Part shown: in pieces, positions 1 to 7,072 of the stretch
Layout of the letters: each line of letters begins with the position of its first letter
How positions within the stretch are numbered: the stretch's first letter is position 1
NCBI GenBank assembly: GCA_002438905.1
Contig: DJSA01000063.1
Location: forward strand, 1-7,613
DNA from: Bacteroidales bacterium UBA6346
GTDB taxonomy: Bacteria > Bacteroidota > Bacteroidia > Bacteroidales > UBA932
Reading direction: 5' to 3'
DNA length: 7,613 nt
Made by a program: the position numbers and the translations under genes
Notes under the pieces: generated by a model
Database searches by the model: none
The model's input: only the letters and a program-made list of their open reading frames with translations
Told to the model about the DNA's origin: nothing

Positions 1-186
1 TGTTTCAGTTCCCCGGGTTCACCCCAGATTAATCTGGTGCACGGCCTTCAGCCGTGCAGGTTGCCCCATTCGGACACGTTCGGATCAATACCTGTTTGCA
101 GTTCCCCGAACTTTTTCGCAGCTTACCACGTCCTTCTTCGTCTCCGGAAGCCAAGGCATCCCCCGTTCGCTCTTGTAACCTTTCTC
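1..186 (-). rRNA. 23S ribosomal RNA, 5' end only (partial)
   Basis: Read on the minus strand, this is the 5' part of a large-subunit rRNA. Conserved blocks include GGATGCCTTGG (150-160), GAAGGACGTGGTAAGC (121-136), CCGAATGGGG (65-74) and GAACCCGGGGAACTGAAACA (2-21), in the same order and at about the same spacing as the first ~190 bases of E. coli 23S. Aligning the GATG of GGATGCC with E. coli 27-30 puts the mature 5' end near 186, give or take a few bases; the exact end cannot be read from sequence. Two short local hairpins (around 32-39 and 39-58) fall in a variable region of domain I. The rest of the gene lies beyond the left edge, so neither 5S nor the 3' flank is visible. Open frames on the plus strand here are artefacts of the rRNA. 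Confidence 0.96.
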
Positions 187-316
187 TTGAATGAATTACA
201 CTTTGCCAAGTACAACTTTTTACACTTGCACTCTCTAAACTTTCTCGTTTGCCTTGAAATTGTAGTCCCTAATTCTTACGTTTCGAAAATAACTCTCGTT
301 AATTTTTCACTTTTGT

Positions 317-345
317 GACACATGACCGCTCACGCGGCACGTGTC
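317..345 (-). other. GNRA-capped hairpin in the pre-23S leader
   Basis: On the minus strand the two arms (345 to 334 and 329 to 317) form 12 base pairs closed by a GUGA tetraloop (333-330), with one bulged U at 325. The pair 322/340 is A-C on the plus strand but U.G in the minus-strand RNA, and the loop is GNRA only on the minus strand. Both points indicate an RNA structure made from the rRNA transcript. It could be a processing, folding or antitermination element. No U-run follows, so it is not an intrinsic terminator. Confidence 0.6.
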
Positions 346-404
346 GAATTACAGACTAATTTTTCAATTAAGTTTTTTACTTACCTCTTAATCTCTCTCA
401 AACT

Positions 405-416
405 TGTCAAAGATCT
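405..416 (-). promoter_or_regulatory. boxA-like antitermination site in the rRNA leader
   Basis: The minus strand reads AGATCTTTGACA, which matches the E. coli rrn boxA (TGCTCTTTAACA) at 9 of 12 positions, including the TCTTT core. In E. coli boxA binds NusB/S10 so that untranslated rRNA escapes Rho. Its position about 50 bases after the predicted transcription start and before the 23S gene fits that role. The match is by motif only; the Bacteroidota consensus was not available for comparison. Confidence 0.45.
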
Positions 417-472
417 TGTCCTTTTCAGTCATTTCCCTGCTCATTTGGGAGGGTCATTTCTGAATTGGGCTG

Positions 473-503
473 CAAAGATACGGACTTTTTTATTACCTGC
501 AAA
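473..503 (-). promoter_or_regulatory. Consensus Bacteroides-type promoter for the 23S gene
   Basis: On the minus strand TTTG (503-500) is followed by exactly 19 bases and then TATCTTTG (480-473). This is a full match to the Bacteroidota primary-sigma consensus, TTTG-N19-TAnnTTTG. Transcription should start about 6-8 bases further on, near 466. The elements point away from the OPT gene and toward the 23S gene about 280 bases downstream, with no other gene between. A perfect match is expected for an rRNA promoter. Confidence 0.85.
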
Positions 504-536
504 TTTTTTCGCAACTTTTTTCAAAATATTTTTCCA
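504..536 (-). promoter_or_regulatory. A-tract upstream element of the 23S promoter
   Basis: Directly upstream of the -33 element (minus-strand sense) lie three A-tracts, seen as T-runs on the plus strand at 504-509, 516-521 and 529-533. Their 12-13 base spacing is close to one helical turn. AT-rich UP elements at this position stimulate rRNA promoters in many bacteria through the RNA polymerase alpha subunit. The composition is seen; the function is inferred. Confidence 0.4.
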
Positions 537-671
537 GTACAACGAACGCTGAGGCGCGAAGAGGTGCGGAGCACGCTGCTGCATTATACGCAACCTCATC
601 ATTTTCACCCTTATATACATTTATTATATAAGAGACAAGGCATCGAGGACACTTTTTGGGCAGAATTTCGC

Positions 672-679
672 TATATTTG
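672..679 (+). promoter_or_regulatory. -7 element of the OPT-pepT operon promoter
   Basis: TATATTTG matches the Bacteroidota -7 consensus TAnnTTTG. It lies 32 bases before the OPT start codon, which gives a start site near 686 and a short leader of about 26 bases. The -33 element is poor: the nearest TTTG (655-658) is only 13 bases upstream instead of 19. This suggests a weaker or activator-dependent promoter than the 23S promoter facing the other way. Confidence 0.5.
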
Positions 680-711
680 CGACTTCGTTTAAATTTTATG
701 GAAGACGGAAT

Positions 712-2706
712 ATGGAAGAAAAAAATCAAACATCGCTCCCAGAGAACGCAACGAGGGAGCTTAAGCCGGGAGAGGAGTACCAGCCGCTGCTCTCGCCAAA
801 GAAAAACTATCCGGAAGTCACGACATGGTCCGTTTCCATCGGGCTGGTGATGACTATTATTTTTTCTGCCGCCGCAGCTTATTTAGGACTGAAAGTCGGG
901 CAGGTATTCGAGGCGGCTATTCCTATAGCCATCATCGCGGTGGGACTGTCATCGGCTCTCGGCAGGAAGAACAGCTTGGGGGAAAATGTAATGATACAAT
1001 CCATAGGGTCATGCTCCGGCGCGATTGTGGCGGGTGCGATTTTCACACTTCCGGCGCTCTACATTCTTCAAGACAAGTATCCTGAGTTGACCGTAAATTT
1101 CGGGAAGGTGTTCTTTTCCAGTTTGTTGGGGGGAATACTTGGAATCTTGTTCCTGATCCCGTTCAGGAAATATTTCGTAAAGGAGATGCATGGAAAGTAT
1201 CCGTTCCCGGAGGCTACGGCAACAACGCAGGTGCTCGTGAGCGGCGAGGGTGGCGGAAAAGGCGCGAAGACCCTGTTGGCGAGCGGGCTGATAGGAGGAC
1301 TGTATGACTTTGTGGTGGCTACTTTCGGGGCATGGAGCGAAACGCTCTCGACGACTGTGCTGCCTTGGGGACAGGCAATTGCAGAGAAGGCCAAGTTGGT
1401 GCTCAAGGTGAACACAGGCGCGGCGGTGCTCGGACTTGGATATATCGTAGGGCTGAAATATTCCTTTATTATATGCTGCGGAAGCCTGCTCGTTTGGCTT
1501 GTGATTATTCCTCTGATGAACCTCATCTGGGGAGGCAGCGTGCTCGACTTCATGGGCACGGGCATTACGCAGACGGTGTCGGAGATGACGGCGGACCAGA
1601 TTTTCAGCAACTACGCGCGGCATATCGGCATCGGAGGCATCGCCACGGCGGGAATCATCGGAATCATCAAGTCGTTTGGTGTCATCAAGTCGGCCCTCGG
1701 ACTGGCTGTCGGAGAGTTTCGCAAAAAGAAGGGAAGCGCTGAAGAAGAGGTTTTAAGGACGCAGAGGGACATTTCCATGAAGATTGTCGTGGCAGGAATC
1801 GTGGTAGCTTTGGTTGCCGTTTTCATTTTCTTCGCGGTCGGGGTCGTTGATAACCTGTGGCTGGCACTTGTCGGAGTGCTGATTGTGGCGGTGATTGCGT
1901 TCTTGTTCACGACTGTTGCGGCAAACGCGATTGCGATTGTGGGATCCAATCCTGTCAGCGGAATGACTATCATGACTCTCATTCTGGCGAGTCTCATCCT
2001 CGTGGCATGCGGACTTAAAGGAACGGCCGGGATGGTGGCAGCCATGGTCATCGGAGGAGTTGTATGCACGGCGCTCTCGGTCGCGGGGGCATTCATCACC
2101 GACCTCAAGGTTGGATACTGGATAGGGACGACCCCGAAGAACCAGGAGACATGGAAGTTCCTCGGTGTGCTCGTGGCAGCCGCAACCGTAGGAGGAGTGA
2201 TGATGGTCCTGAACCAAACTTACGGATTCACCGGTGAGAACGCGCTTGTGGCACCTCAGGCAAATGCCATGGCGGCCGTGATTGAACCGATGATGAACGG
2301 AGGGAACGCCCCATGGCTGCTCTACGGCATCGGAGCGGTCATTGCTATTGTACTGACCCTCTGCAAGGTACCGGCCTTAGCGTTTGCGCTCGGAATGTTC
2401 ATTCCGATTGACCTTAACCTGCCGCTGCTCATCGGCGGGGCAATTTCGTGGTTTGTAGGAAGCCGGAGCAAGAAGGCCGAGGTGAACTCAGCGCGTCAGG
2501 AAAAGGGAACGCTGATTGCCTCAGGATTCATTGCCGGTGGTGCACTGATGGGCGTTGTGAGCGCGATTCTGAAGTTCGCCAAGGTGGACTGGTACATCGG
2601 GGCAGACACGGTATGGGCGCGGTATTGGGCTGAGCCTGTGGCTATTCTGCCTTACATTGCGTTGATTGGTTATATGGTTTTATCTTCTATGAGGCGGAGC
2701 GAATAA
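712..2706 (+). CDS. OPT-family oligopeptide transporter
   Basis: This 664-residue, highly hydrophobic inner-membrane protein belongs to the bacterial branch of the OPT family, which imports short peptides (some members carry metal chelates) using a cation gradient. Signatures are AAAYLGLKVGQVFEAAIP (54-71), GENVMIQSIGSCSGAI (90-105), KYPFPEATATTQVL (162-175), NPVSGMTIMTL (413-423) and the C-terminal GMFIPIDLNLPLLIGGA (561-577). A charged loop at 336-356 divides the two halves. Length is normal for the bacterial family. The start at 712 is chosen because residues 1-40 form the usual hydrophilic N-terminus; an ATG at 699 is out of frame. There is no clear Shine-Dalgarno site, as is usual in Bacteroidota. 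Peptidase T follows after 20 bases, supporting peptide substrates. The family assignment is firm; the substrate range is inferred. Confidence 0.94.
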   Translation: MEEKNQTSLPENATRELKPGEEYQPLLSPKKNYPEVTTWSVSIGLVMTIIFSAAAAYLGLKVGQVFEAAIPIAIIAVGLSSALGRKNSLGENVMIQSIGSCSGAIVAGAIFTLPALYILQDKYPELTVNFGKVFFSSLLGGILGILFLIPFRKYFVKEMHGKYPFPEATATTQVLVSGEGGGKGAKTLLASGLIGGLYDFVVATFGAWSETLSTTVLPWGQAIAEKAKLVLKVNTGAAVLGLGYIVGLKYSFIICCGSLLVWLVIIPLMNLIWGGSVLDFMGTGITQTVSEMTADQIFSNYARHIGIGGIATAGIIGIIKSFGVIKSALGLAVGEFRKKKGSAEEEVLRTQRDISMKIVVAGIVVALVAVFIFFAVGVVDNLWLALVGVLIVAVIAFLFTTVAANAIAIVGSNPVSGMTIMTLILASLILVACGLKGTAGMVAAMVIGGVVCTALSVAGAFITDLKVGYWIGTTPKNQETWKFLGVLVAAATVGGVMMVLNQTYGFTGENALVAPQANAMAAVIEPMMNGGNAPWLLYGIGAVIAIVLTLCKVPALAFALGMFIPIDLNLPLLIGGAISWFVGSRSKKAEVNSARQEKGTLIASGFIAGGALMGVVSAILKFAKVDWYIGADTVWARYWAEPVAILPYIALIGYMVLSSMRRSE

Positions 2707-2726
2707 TTACCAAAATAAATGATAAT

Positions 2727-3956
2727 ATGGAAAAGTTGATTGACAGATTTTTGAGATATGTGGCTGTGGATACGCAGTCTGATGAAAGCAGCGACACGCA
2801 GCCGAGTGCCGCAAAGGAATTGAATCTGCAGAAAATGCTTCGCGATGAGCTCAAGGCGATGGGAGTGAAGGCAGAATTGGACGAATGGGGATATGTTATG
2901 GCTACGATTCCGTCAAATGTGGAAGGAAAGGATGTGCCAGCAATAGGGTTTATTGCCCATGTGGACACATCGCCGGATGCCTCAGGAGCGGACATAAAGC
3001 CCCAGATCATCGAGGGATATGATGGGCATGATATACCGCTGAACGGCGTGCCCGGTCTCGCGCTGAAAGTTTCCGATTTTCCGGAACTCGCTGATTATAA
3101 AGGACAGACGATCATCACGACGGACGGCACTACGCTTCTCGGAGCCGATGACAAGGCTGGAGTTGCTGAAATAATGGATGCCGTGCAGTACATCGTGGAA
3201 CACCCGGAACTTAAGCATGGAAAAATATGCATCGGATTCACCCCCGACGAAGAAATCGGACGCGGAGTGGTAAAGTTTGATGTCGTGAAATTCGGAGCGA
3301 AATACGCCTACACGATGGATGGTGGCGCTGTCGGCGAATTGGAATATGAGAATTTCAACGCGGCGGCCGCGACTGTGAAAATCAAGGGTCTCAACATCCA
3401 TCCTGGCTATGCAAAGGGGAAGATGAAGAATGCGATTCTCATAGGCATGGAACTCAACGGGCTGCTTCCGGTCGGGGAAAGACCGGAGTTCACCAGCGGC
3501 TACGAGGGATTTTTTCACATCATCGGTTTCAGCGGCAGCGTGGAGGAGGCTACACTCTCCTACATCATACGTGACCATGATATGGAACTGTACGAAAAAA
3601 GAAAGGCCATAATTCAGGACTGCGTAAAATTTATCAACGCCAAGTATGGTGAAGGCACTGCGAGCGTGGAGATAAAGCATCAGTACTACAATATGCGCAA
3701 GCAGGTGGAACCTCACTACGAAGTTATCGAGAAAGCGGTGAAAGCCATGGAGATGGAGGGAATCAAGCCGAAAATCCAGCCGATTCGCGGTGGCACTGAC
3801 GGAGCCAATCTGTCATTCATGGGACTGCCTTGTCCTAACATTTTTGCCGGCGGGCACAATTTCCACGGAAAGATGGAGTATGTGCCGCTTGAGTCGATGG
3901 AGAAAGCGTCAAAGGTGATTCTTAACATAATAGAGCTGTTTGCCGGACAGTCCTAA
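2727..3956 (+). CDS. pepT: Peptidase T (tripeptide aminopeptidase, M20B)
   Basis: This cytoplasmic di-zinc peptidase removes the N-terminal residue from tripeptides. At 409 residues it matches E. coli PepT (408) in length. By alignment to the family, the metal ligands and catalytic residues are all present: H78 and D80 in AHVDTSPD, D141 in LGADDKAG, catalytic E175 and ligand E176 in PDEEIGRG, D198 in YTMDGG, and H380 in GGHNFHGK. The dimerisation and substrate-binding segment carries NIHPGYAKGKMKNA (223-236), and RGGTDGANLSFMGLPCPN (354-371) is the typical C-terminal block. The gene follows the OPT transporter by 20 bases with no promoter between, so the two are probably co-transcribed: imported peptides are broken down by the product of the next gene. 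No truncation or missing residue is seen. Confidence 0.96.
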   Translation: MEKLIDRFLRYVAVDTQSDESSDTQPSAAKELNLQKMLRDELKAMGVKAELDEWGYVMATIPSNVEGKDVPAIGFIAHVDTSPDASGADIKPQIIEGYDGHDIPLNGVPGLALKVSDFPELADYKGQTIITTDGTTLLGADDKAGVAEIMDAVQYIVEHPELKHGKICIGFTPDEEIGRGVVKFDVVKFGAKYAYTMDGGAVGELEYENFNAAAATVKIKGLNIHPGYAKGKMKNAILIGMELNGLLPVGERPEFTSGYEGFFHIIGFSGSVEEATLSYIIRDHDMELYEKRKAIIQDCVKFINAKYGEGTASVEIKHQYYNMRKQVEPHYEVIEKAVKAMEMEGIKPKIQPIRGGTDGANLSFMGLPCPNIFAGGHNFHGKMEYVPLESMEKASKVILNIIELFAGQS

Positions 3957-3988
3957 GATCTCAACTGAACGAAAAATTCAAACAACTT

Positions 3989-5581
3989 CTAAAAGTTTGC
4001 ATAAATTGGCAGTGCCGAGGCGGTTTCTGAAAAGAATGCCGCCTCGCATTGTAGTACGGCCCAGATTGCAAGGGCTATGAGCATGGCCTGGCCGGGAAGG
4101 CAGATGGCGGCGCAGAAGCGATCTAGTCTGGGAATGGCGGATGATGGGAGCGAGTGCAGGAGGTAGGCCGCGAGCATGGCGACAAAGGCGGCTGCGTTTG
4201 CCGAAATGGTCTGCGGGATGGCTTCAAGGCTGAAGTTGCTGAAGATGTTGCCGAGCATTGCGCCGAAAGTTGCAGAATCAGGGCTGCGAAACATGAGCCA
4301 CCCAAAGGCTACAGCATTGAAAGTCAGAATAATGCCTATTATGCGACGCCAAAGCGGAAGCTGAGATCCAAGCGGTGCAGCGCTCGGTACATGGTGCATC
4401 CAGAGTTTGTGCAGGCAGAGCAGAATGCCGTGCCAAAATCCCCATAGGAGAAACATTATGCCCACGCCATGCCAAAGACCTCCGAGAAGCATGGTGATAA
4501 GCAGGTTTATGTAGGTGCGGACAGTGCCGCGGCGGTTGCCTCCGAGAGGGATGTAGAGATAGTCACGCAGCCATGACGAGAGGGTGATATGCCAGCGACG
4601 CCAAAACTCAGTAATTGTCGCGCTGTGGTAGGGCAGGTTGAAATTCAGCGGAAGGCGATAGCCGACAAGGAGCGAGATTCCGGAAGCGAGGTCGGTGTAG
4701 CCGGAAAAGTCGCAGTAGAGCTGTATCGTGAATGCGTAGACAGCCATGAGGCTAATGAATCCGTTATCGCCGAGAGCCCCGGCAAATGCCGGTGAGACAA
4801 ATAGTTGCCCGATAATCTTGGAAAGAATGCAGAATTTCGCGAGACCGGAGACTATCATCCTCGTGGCCTGCCCCGTGTCTTCGTTTGTCACGGAAATGTC
4901 GGTCCGCTGCATCTGAACAATGAAGTCCGAATTGCGCACCAACGGGCCGAGGAACATCTTCGGAAAAAAACTGAGCAGAAAAAGATAGTCCGAGAAATGC
5001 CGCAGCGGGGAGACTTTCTGCCGATAGGTGTCGATGACGTATGACATTGACTGAAAGCAGAAAAATGATATTCCTGCCGGTATGGCAATATGCCGCAGCG
5101 TAATGTTTCCATGTGAAAGCGCATCGAAGAGTCCTGCGAAAACGCCGTTTGCCTTGAAGAAAAGGAGTATTGCCACGTTTATCGTAACGCTCAATGTCAC
5201 AAGAAGTTTCCGCTTTCGTGATATTTGGGGAGCGGCAGTTTCCGGAAAAGATGGCGACAATCTGCCGATTCCGCGTGCAATGAGGTAGTCGGAAAGGGCT
5301 ATGAAAAGCAGCAGAAGCACATACGGCCCGCTCAGCTTATAATAGAGATAAAGCGAGAACAGGATCGTGAAGAGGTTTCGTGCAATGCGGCGGTTATGCA
5401 GAAGCGAATGGACAGCAAGAAACAGAAGGAGTGCAACGAGCATAAAGGCACTCGGAAGCTGGAGCGGAGCCACTGGGTCATAGGAAAGCGAGTCCGCCAG
5501 AATCGACAACCATCGTGGATTGATTTCAGGGAGGATGACAGCATTCTGCACGAGTGCGGCGATATGAGTCAGGACGTTCAT
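3989..5581 (-). CDS. MBOAT-family O-acyltransferase (AlgI/PatA-like)
   Basis: This 530-residue polytopic membrane protein is of the membrane-bound O-acyltransferase family. Members such as AlgI, PatA and DltB move acyl groups, usually acetyl, across the membrane for transfer to extracytoplasmic polymers. Motifs are IPAGISFFCFQSMSYVID (167-184), YCDFSGYTDLASGISLL (289-305), FWRRWHITLSSWLRDYLY (326-343, with H331), IPLGGNR (344-350) and LLGGLWHG (365-372), whose H371 is the expected catalytic histidine. Strong membrane segments include 45-60, 66-100, 125-143, 360-390 and 413-431. The start is 6 bases after the stop of the SGNH gene, so the pair is translationally close and shares the promoter at 7132-7162. 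Length is usual for AlgI-type members. The acceptor (peptidoglycan, exopolysaccharide or O-antigen) cannot be told from the sequence. Confidence 0.93.
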   Translation of the reverse strand: MNVLTHIAALVQNAVILPEINPRWLSILADSLSYDPVAPLQLPSAFMLVALLLFLAVHSLLHNRRIARNLFTILFSLYLYYKLSGPYVLLLLFIALSDYLIARGIGRLSPSFPETAAPQISRKRKLLVTLSVTINVAILLFFKANGVFAGLFDALSHGNITLRHIAIPAGISFFCFQSMSYVIDTYRQKVSPLRHFSDYLFLLSFFPKMFLGPLVRNSDFIVQMQRTDISVTNEDTGQATRMIVSGLAKFCILSKIIGQLFVSPAFAGALGDNGFISLMAVYAFTIQLYCDFSGYTDLASGISLLVGYRLPLNFNLPYHSATITEFWRRWHITLSSWLRDYLYIPLGGNRRGTVRTYINLLITMLLGGLWHGVGIMFLLWGFWHGILLCLHKLWMHHVPSAAPLGSQLPLWRRIIGIILTFNAVAFGWLMFRSPDSATFGAMLGNIFSNFSLEAIPQTISANAAAFVAMLAAYLLHSLPSSAIPRLDRFCAAICLPGQAMLIALAIWAVLQCEAAFFSETASALPIYANF

Positions 5582-5587
5582 CTCAAC

Positions 5588-7048
5588 TCAATGTCTTGCA
5601 ACGTGTTCCTTGGGGGACAGCCTCGCGTCAGAAGACAATGACAACGCCGCCGATACGATGGTTGGAGGAGGAACTGTGCTAGTGGTTGCCATGTCAAACA
5701 TTGATGAGTCTGCCGCCACCGGTTCAACGACATCGTCCCGACGATTTCCCTTGATTTTATTGGAAATCAGTTCGTCCCAGAATCCGGTCATCTCCCCGGC
5801 GAGAGACTTTCCTCCCGAGAACGTGAAGTGCACCCTGTCAGTCGCGACCCAGCCTTTCGCCACGAAATCCTCAAGCCCGCCAAGCGACTCCATAGCCTCG
5901 TACGTGTTCCAAAACAGGACACCCTGATTGTCCGCAGCGGCCTTCTGGTGACGGGTCAGCGCAGGAGCCGAGTTTATGGAGGTGTAGGTCGTGTCCCCTT
6001 CGCGCCTCACTCCCCTGTCGCTCACGCCCATCACGACAATGTCGCATTCGGGGAAACTTGCTTTTGCATATTGGATTATGTCCTCCAGTTGCTTCTGATA
6101 TTTTGCGTAGTTGTTCTTGTCAGGCAGCATAATGTTCAGGCCGTATTGGAGAACGACGGCATCATATCCCATCATCCCTGAAAACTGCCTGTTCAGCGAT
6201 GCATTGCTGCGGAATATGGCGTTGCCGTTGTTGCTGCGGACAGAAAAGTTGTCAACATGGACACCGCATTGCGATTCAAACGATGCCCCGTAGCAAATGA
6301 GACTGCCTGAAATGACTTTCAGCCTCACCGACTCCGATGATGTCCCGACAACAATCTGCCTCAGCATCGGGGACGCACTCACGTCAAACGTCCTTGCCGT
6401 CCCGTCTGGGAGCGAGAGTTCAAGGGTGCAGCCGCCGGTGCTCCGGATGAACACACGGAAGACATCAGTACTGTCAAGATGCGCGAACCCGCGGCCGCGC
6501 TCCCAGACCATTTCCGAGCCTTTTTTTCCGCTGTCCATATAGCCCGATGCAAGAAAGCAATCACGAATATTTTCAGGAACGGATTTATATTTCAGAATGC
6601 CGTATTTCTGCCATCCGCTGCCCTGAACCTTAGCGGTATGCCGGTAGACGCCGAACGGAAGTTGGCACGGAACGAAGCCAACGCCCCTGCCTCCGAATTT
6701 GGTCTGGAGCGACTCACGAAGATCTGCCGTAAGTATGTCCCCCTCGACGAAAGAGTCACCGAGAAAGGCGATTCTGTAGCCGGATGCCGTAGATGAGCTG
6801 TCCGCATTCCAATAAAATGAAGTCTCTTCCGGAAGCTGCTCCGGCGAAGAATATACCTGGCTGTAAAGGCTCTCGAAATCGGGAACGAACTCATCTGAGA
6901 AGTCGTCATCGTCATATTCAAAGACTTCCGGCCACAGATTTGCCCTACAGAGCCGCAGCCCGCCGATCTTTGCCGGCGACACGAGCGAGAATGCCATCAC
7001 GGCGATGATGACGAGCCCTGTAAGAACGACCCCTCTGAAATGCTTCAT
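5588..7048 (-). CDS. Membrane-anchored SGNH/GDSL hydrolase-like protein, MBOAT partner
   Basis: This 486-residue protein has an N-terminal membrane segment (about 7-25, LTGLVIIAVMAFSLV) after a short basic start, so it is probably exported and anchored. No proper lipobox is present at C34. A very acidic stretch follows (44-58, EYDDDDFSDEF). SGNH blocks are visible: GDSFVEG (97-103, nucleophile S99), YGAS (253-256, possible block II glycine), QYGLN (301-305, N305) and DRVHFT (404-409, D404 and H407). Between blocks I and III lies a long insertion of about 190 residues, rich in short beta-like segments (about 196-252). The tail (440-486) is Ser/Pro/Ala-rich and looks disordered. The MBOAT gene follows 6 bases later. 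In PatA/PatB- and AlgI/AlgJ/AlgX-type systems an SGNH protein acts outside with the MBOAT protein in glycan O-acetylation, which is the likely role here. A stand-alone esterase is an alternative. Confidence 0.85.
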   Translation of the reverse strand: MKHFRGVVLTGLVIIAVMAFSLVSPAKIGGLRLCRANLWPEVFEYDDDDFSDEFVPDFESLYSQVYSSPEQLPEETSFYWNADSSSTASGYRIAFLGDSFVEGDILTADLRESLQTKFGGRGVGFVPCQLPFGVYRHTAKVQGSGWQKYGILKYKSVPENIRDCFLASGYMDSGKKGSEMVWERGRGFAHLDSTDVFRVFIRSTGGCTLELSLPDGTARTFDVSASPMLRQIVVGTSSESVRLKVISGSLICYGASFESQCGVHVDNFSVRSNNGNAIFRSNASLNRQFSGMMGYDAVVLQYGLNIMLPDKNNYAKYQKQLEDIIQYAKASFPECDIVVMGVSDRGVRREGDTTYTSINSAPALTRHQKAAADNQGVLFWNTYEAMESLGGLEDFVAKGWVATDRVHFTFSGGKSLAGEMTGFWDELISNKIKGNRRDDVVEPVAADSSMFDMATTSTVPPPTIVSAALSLSSDARLSPKEHVARH

Positions 7049-7072
7049 ATCAAGATTTTCAAATCAGACAAT

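Larger units (their letters stand above)
187..466 (-). other. Pre-23S leader (transcribed spacer), no 16S or tRNA
   Basis: This stretch lies between the promoter at 473-503 and the 23S 5' end and should be transcribed on the minus strand as an rRNA leader. It is AT-rich. It carries a boxA-like site (405-416) and a GNRA-capped hairpin (317-345). I looked for tRNA-Ile/tRNA-Ala, which normally sit in a Bacteroidota 16S-23S spacer: no T-arm (GGTTCGANTCC-like) or acceptor pairing is present on either strand. No 16S 3' end with its anti-Shine-Dalgarno region is seen either. The open frames here have no start signals or protein-like composition and I do not regard them as genes. Confidence 0.7.

Noticed and set aside
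187..466. Possible tRNA genes or a 16S 3' end in the 23S leader
   Set aside because: No T-arm, anticodon arm or acceptor pairing and no 16S 3'-terminal sequence could be found on either strand.
611..631. AT inverted repeat TTATATA / TATATAA between the divergent promoters
   Set aside because: Seven-base AT-only palindromes are common by chance in AT-rich DNA; kept only as a comment in a finding.
37..692. Several overlapping plus-strand open frames of 75-93 codons, and one minus frame at 493-729
   Set aside because: They cover the 23S gene, its leader and promoter, have no start signals, and their composition reflects rRNA and AT-rich DNA rather than protein.
1009..2217. Long minus-strand frames opposite the OPT gene (up to 204 codons)
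   Set aside because: They are antisense shadows of a conserved membrane protein gene; their products are rich in His, Arg, Pro and Ser with no recognisable motif.
2982..3716. A 244-codon minus-strand frame opposite peptidase T
   Set aside because: It mirrors the codons of a complete, fully conserved pepT gene and has no promoter or known motif.
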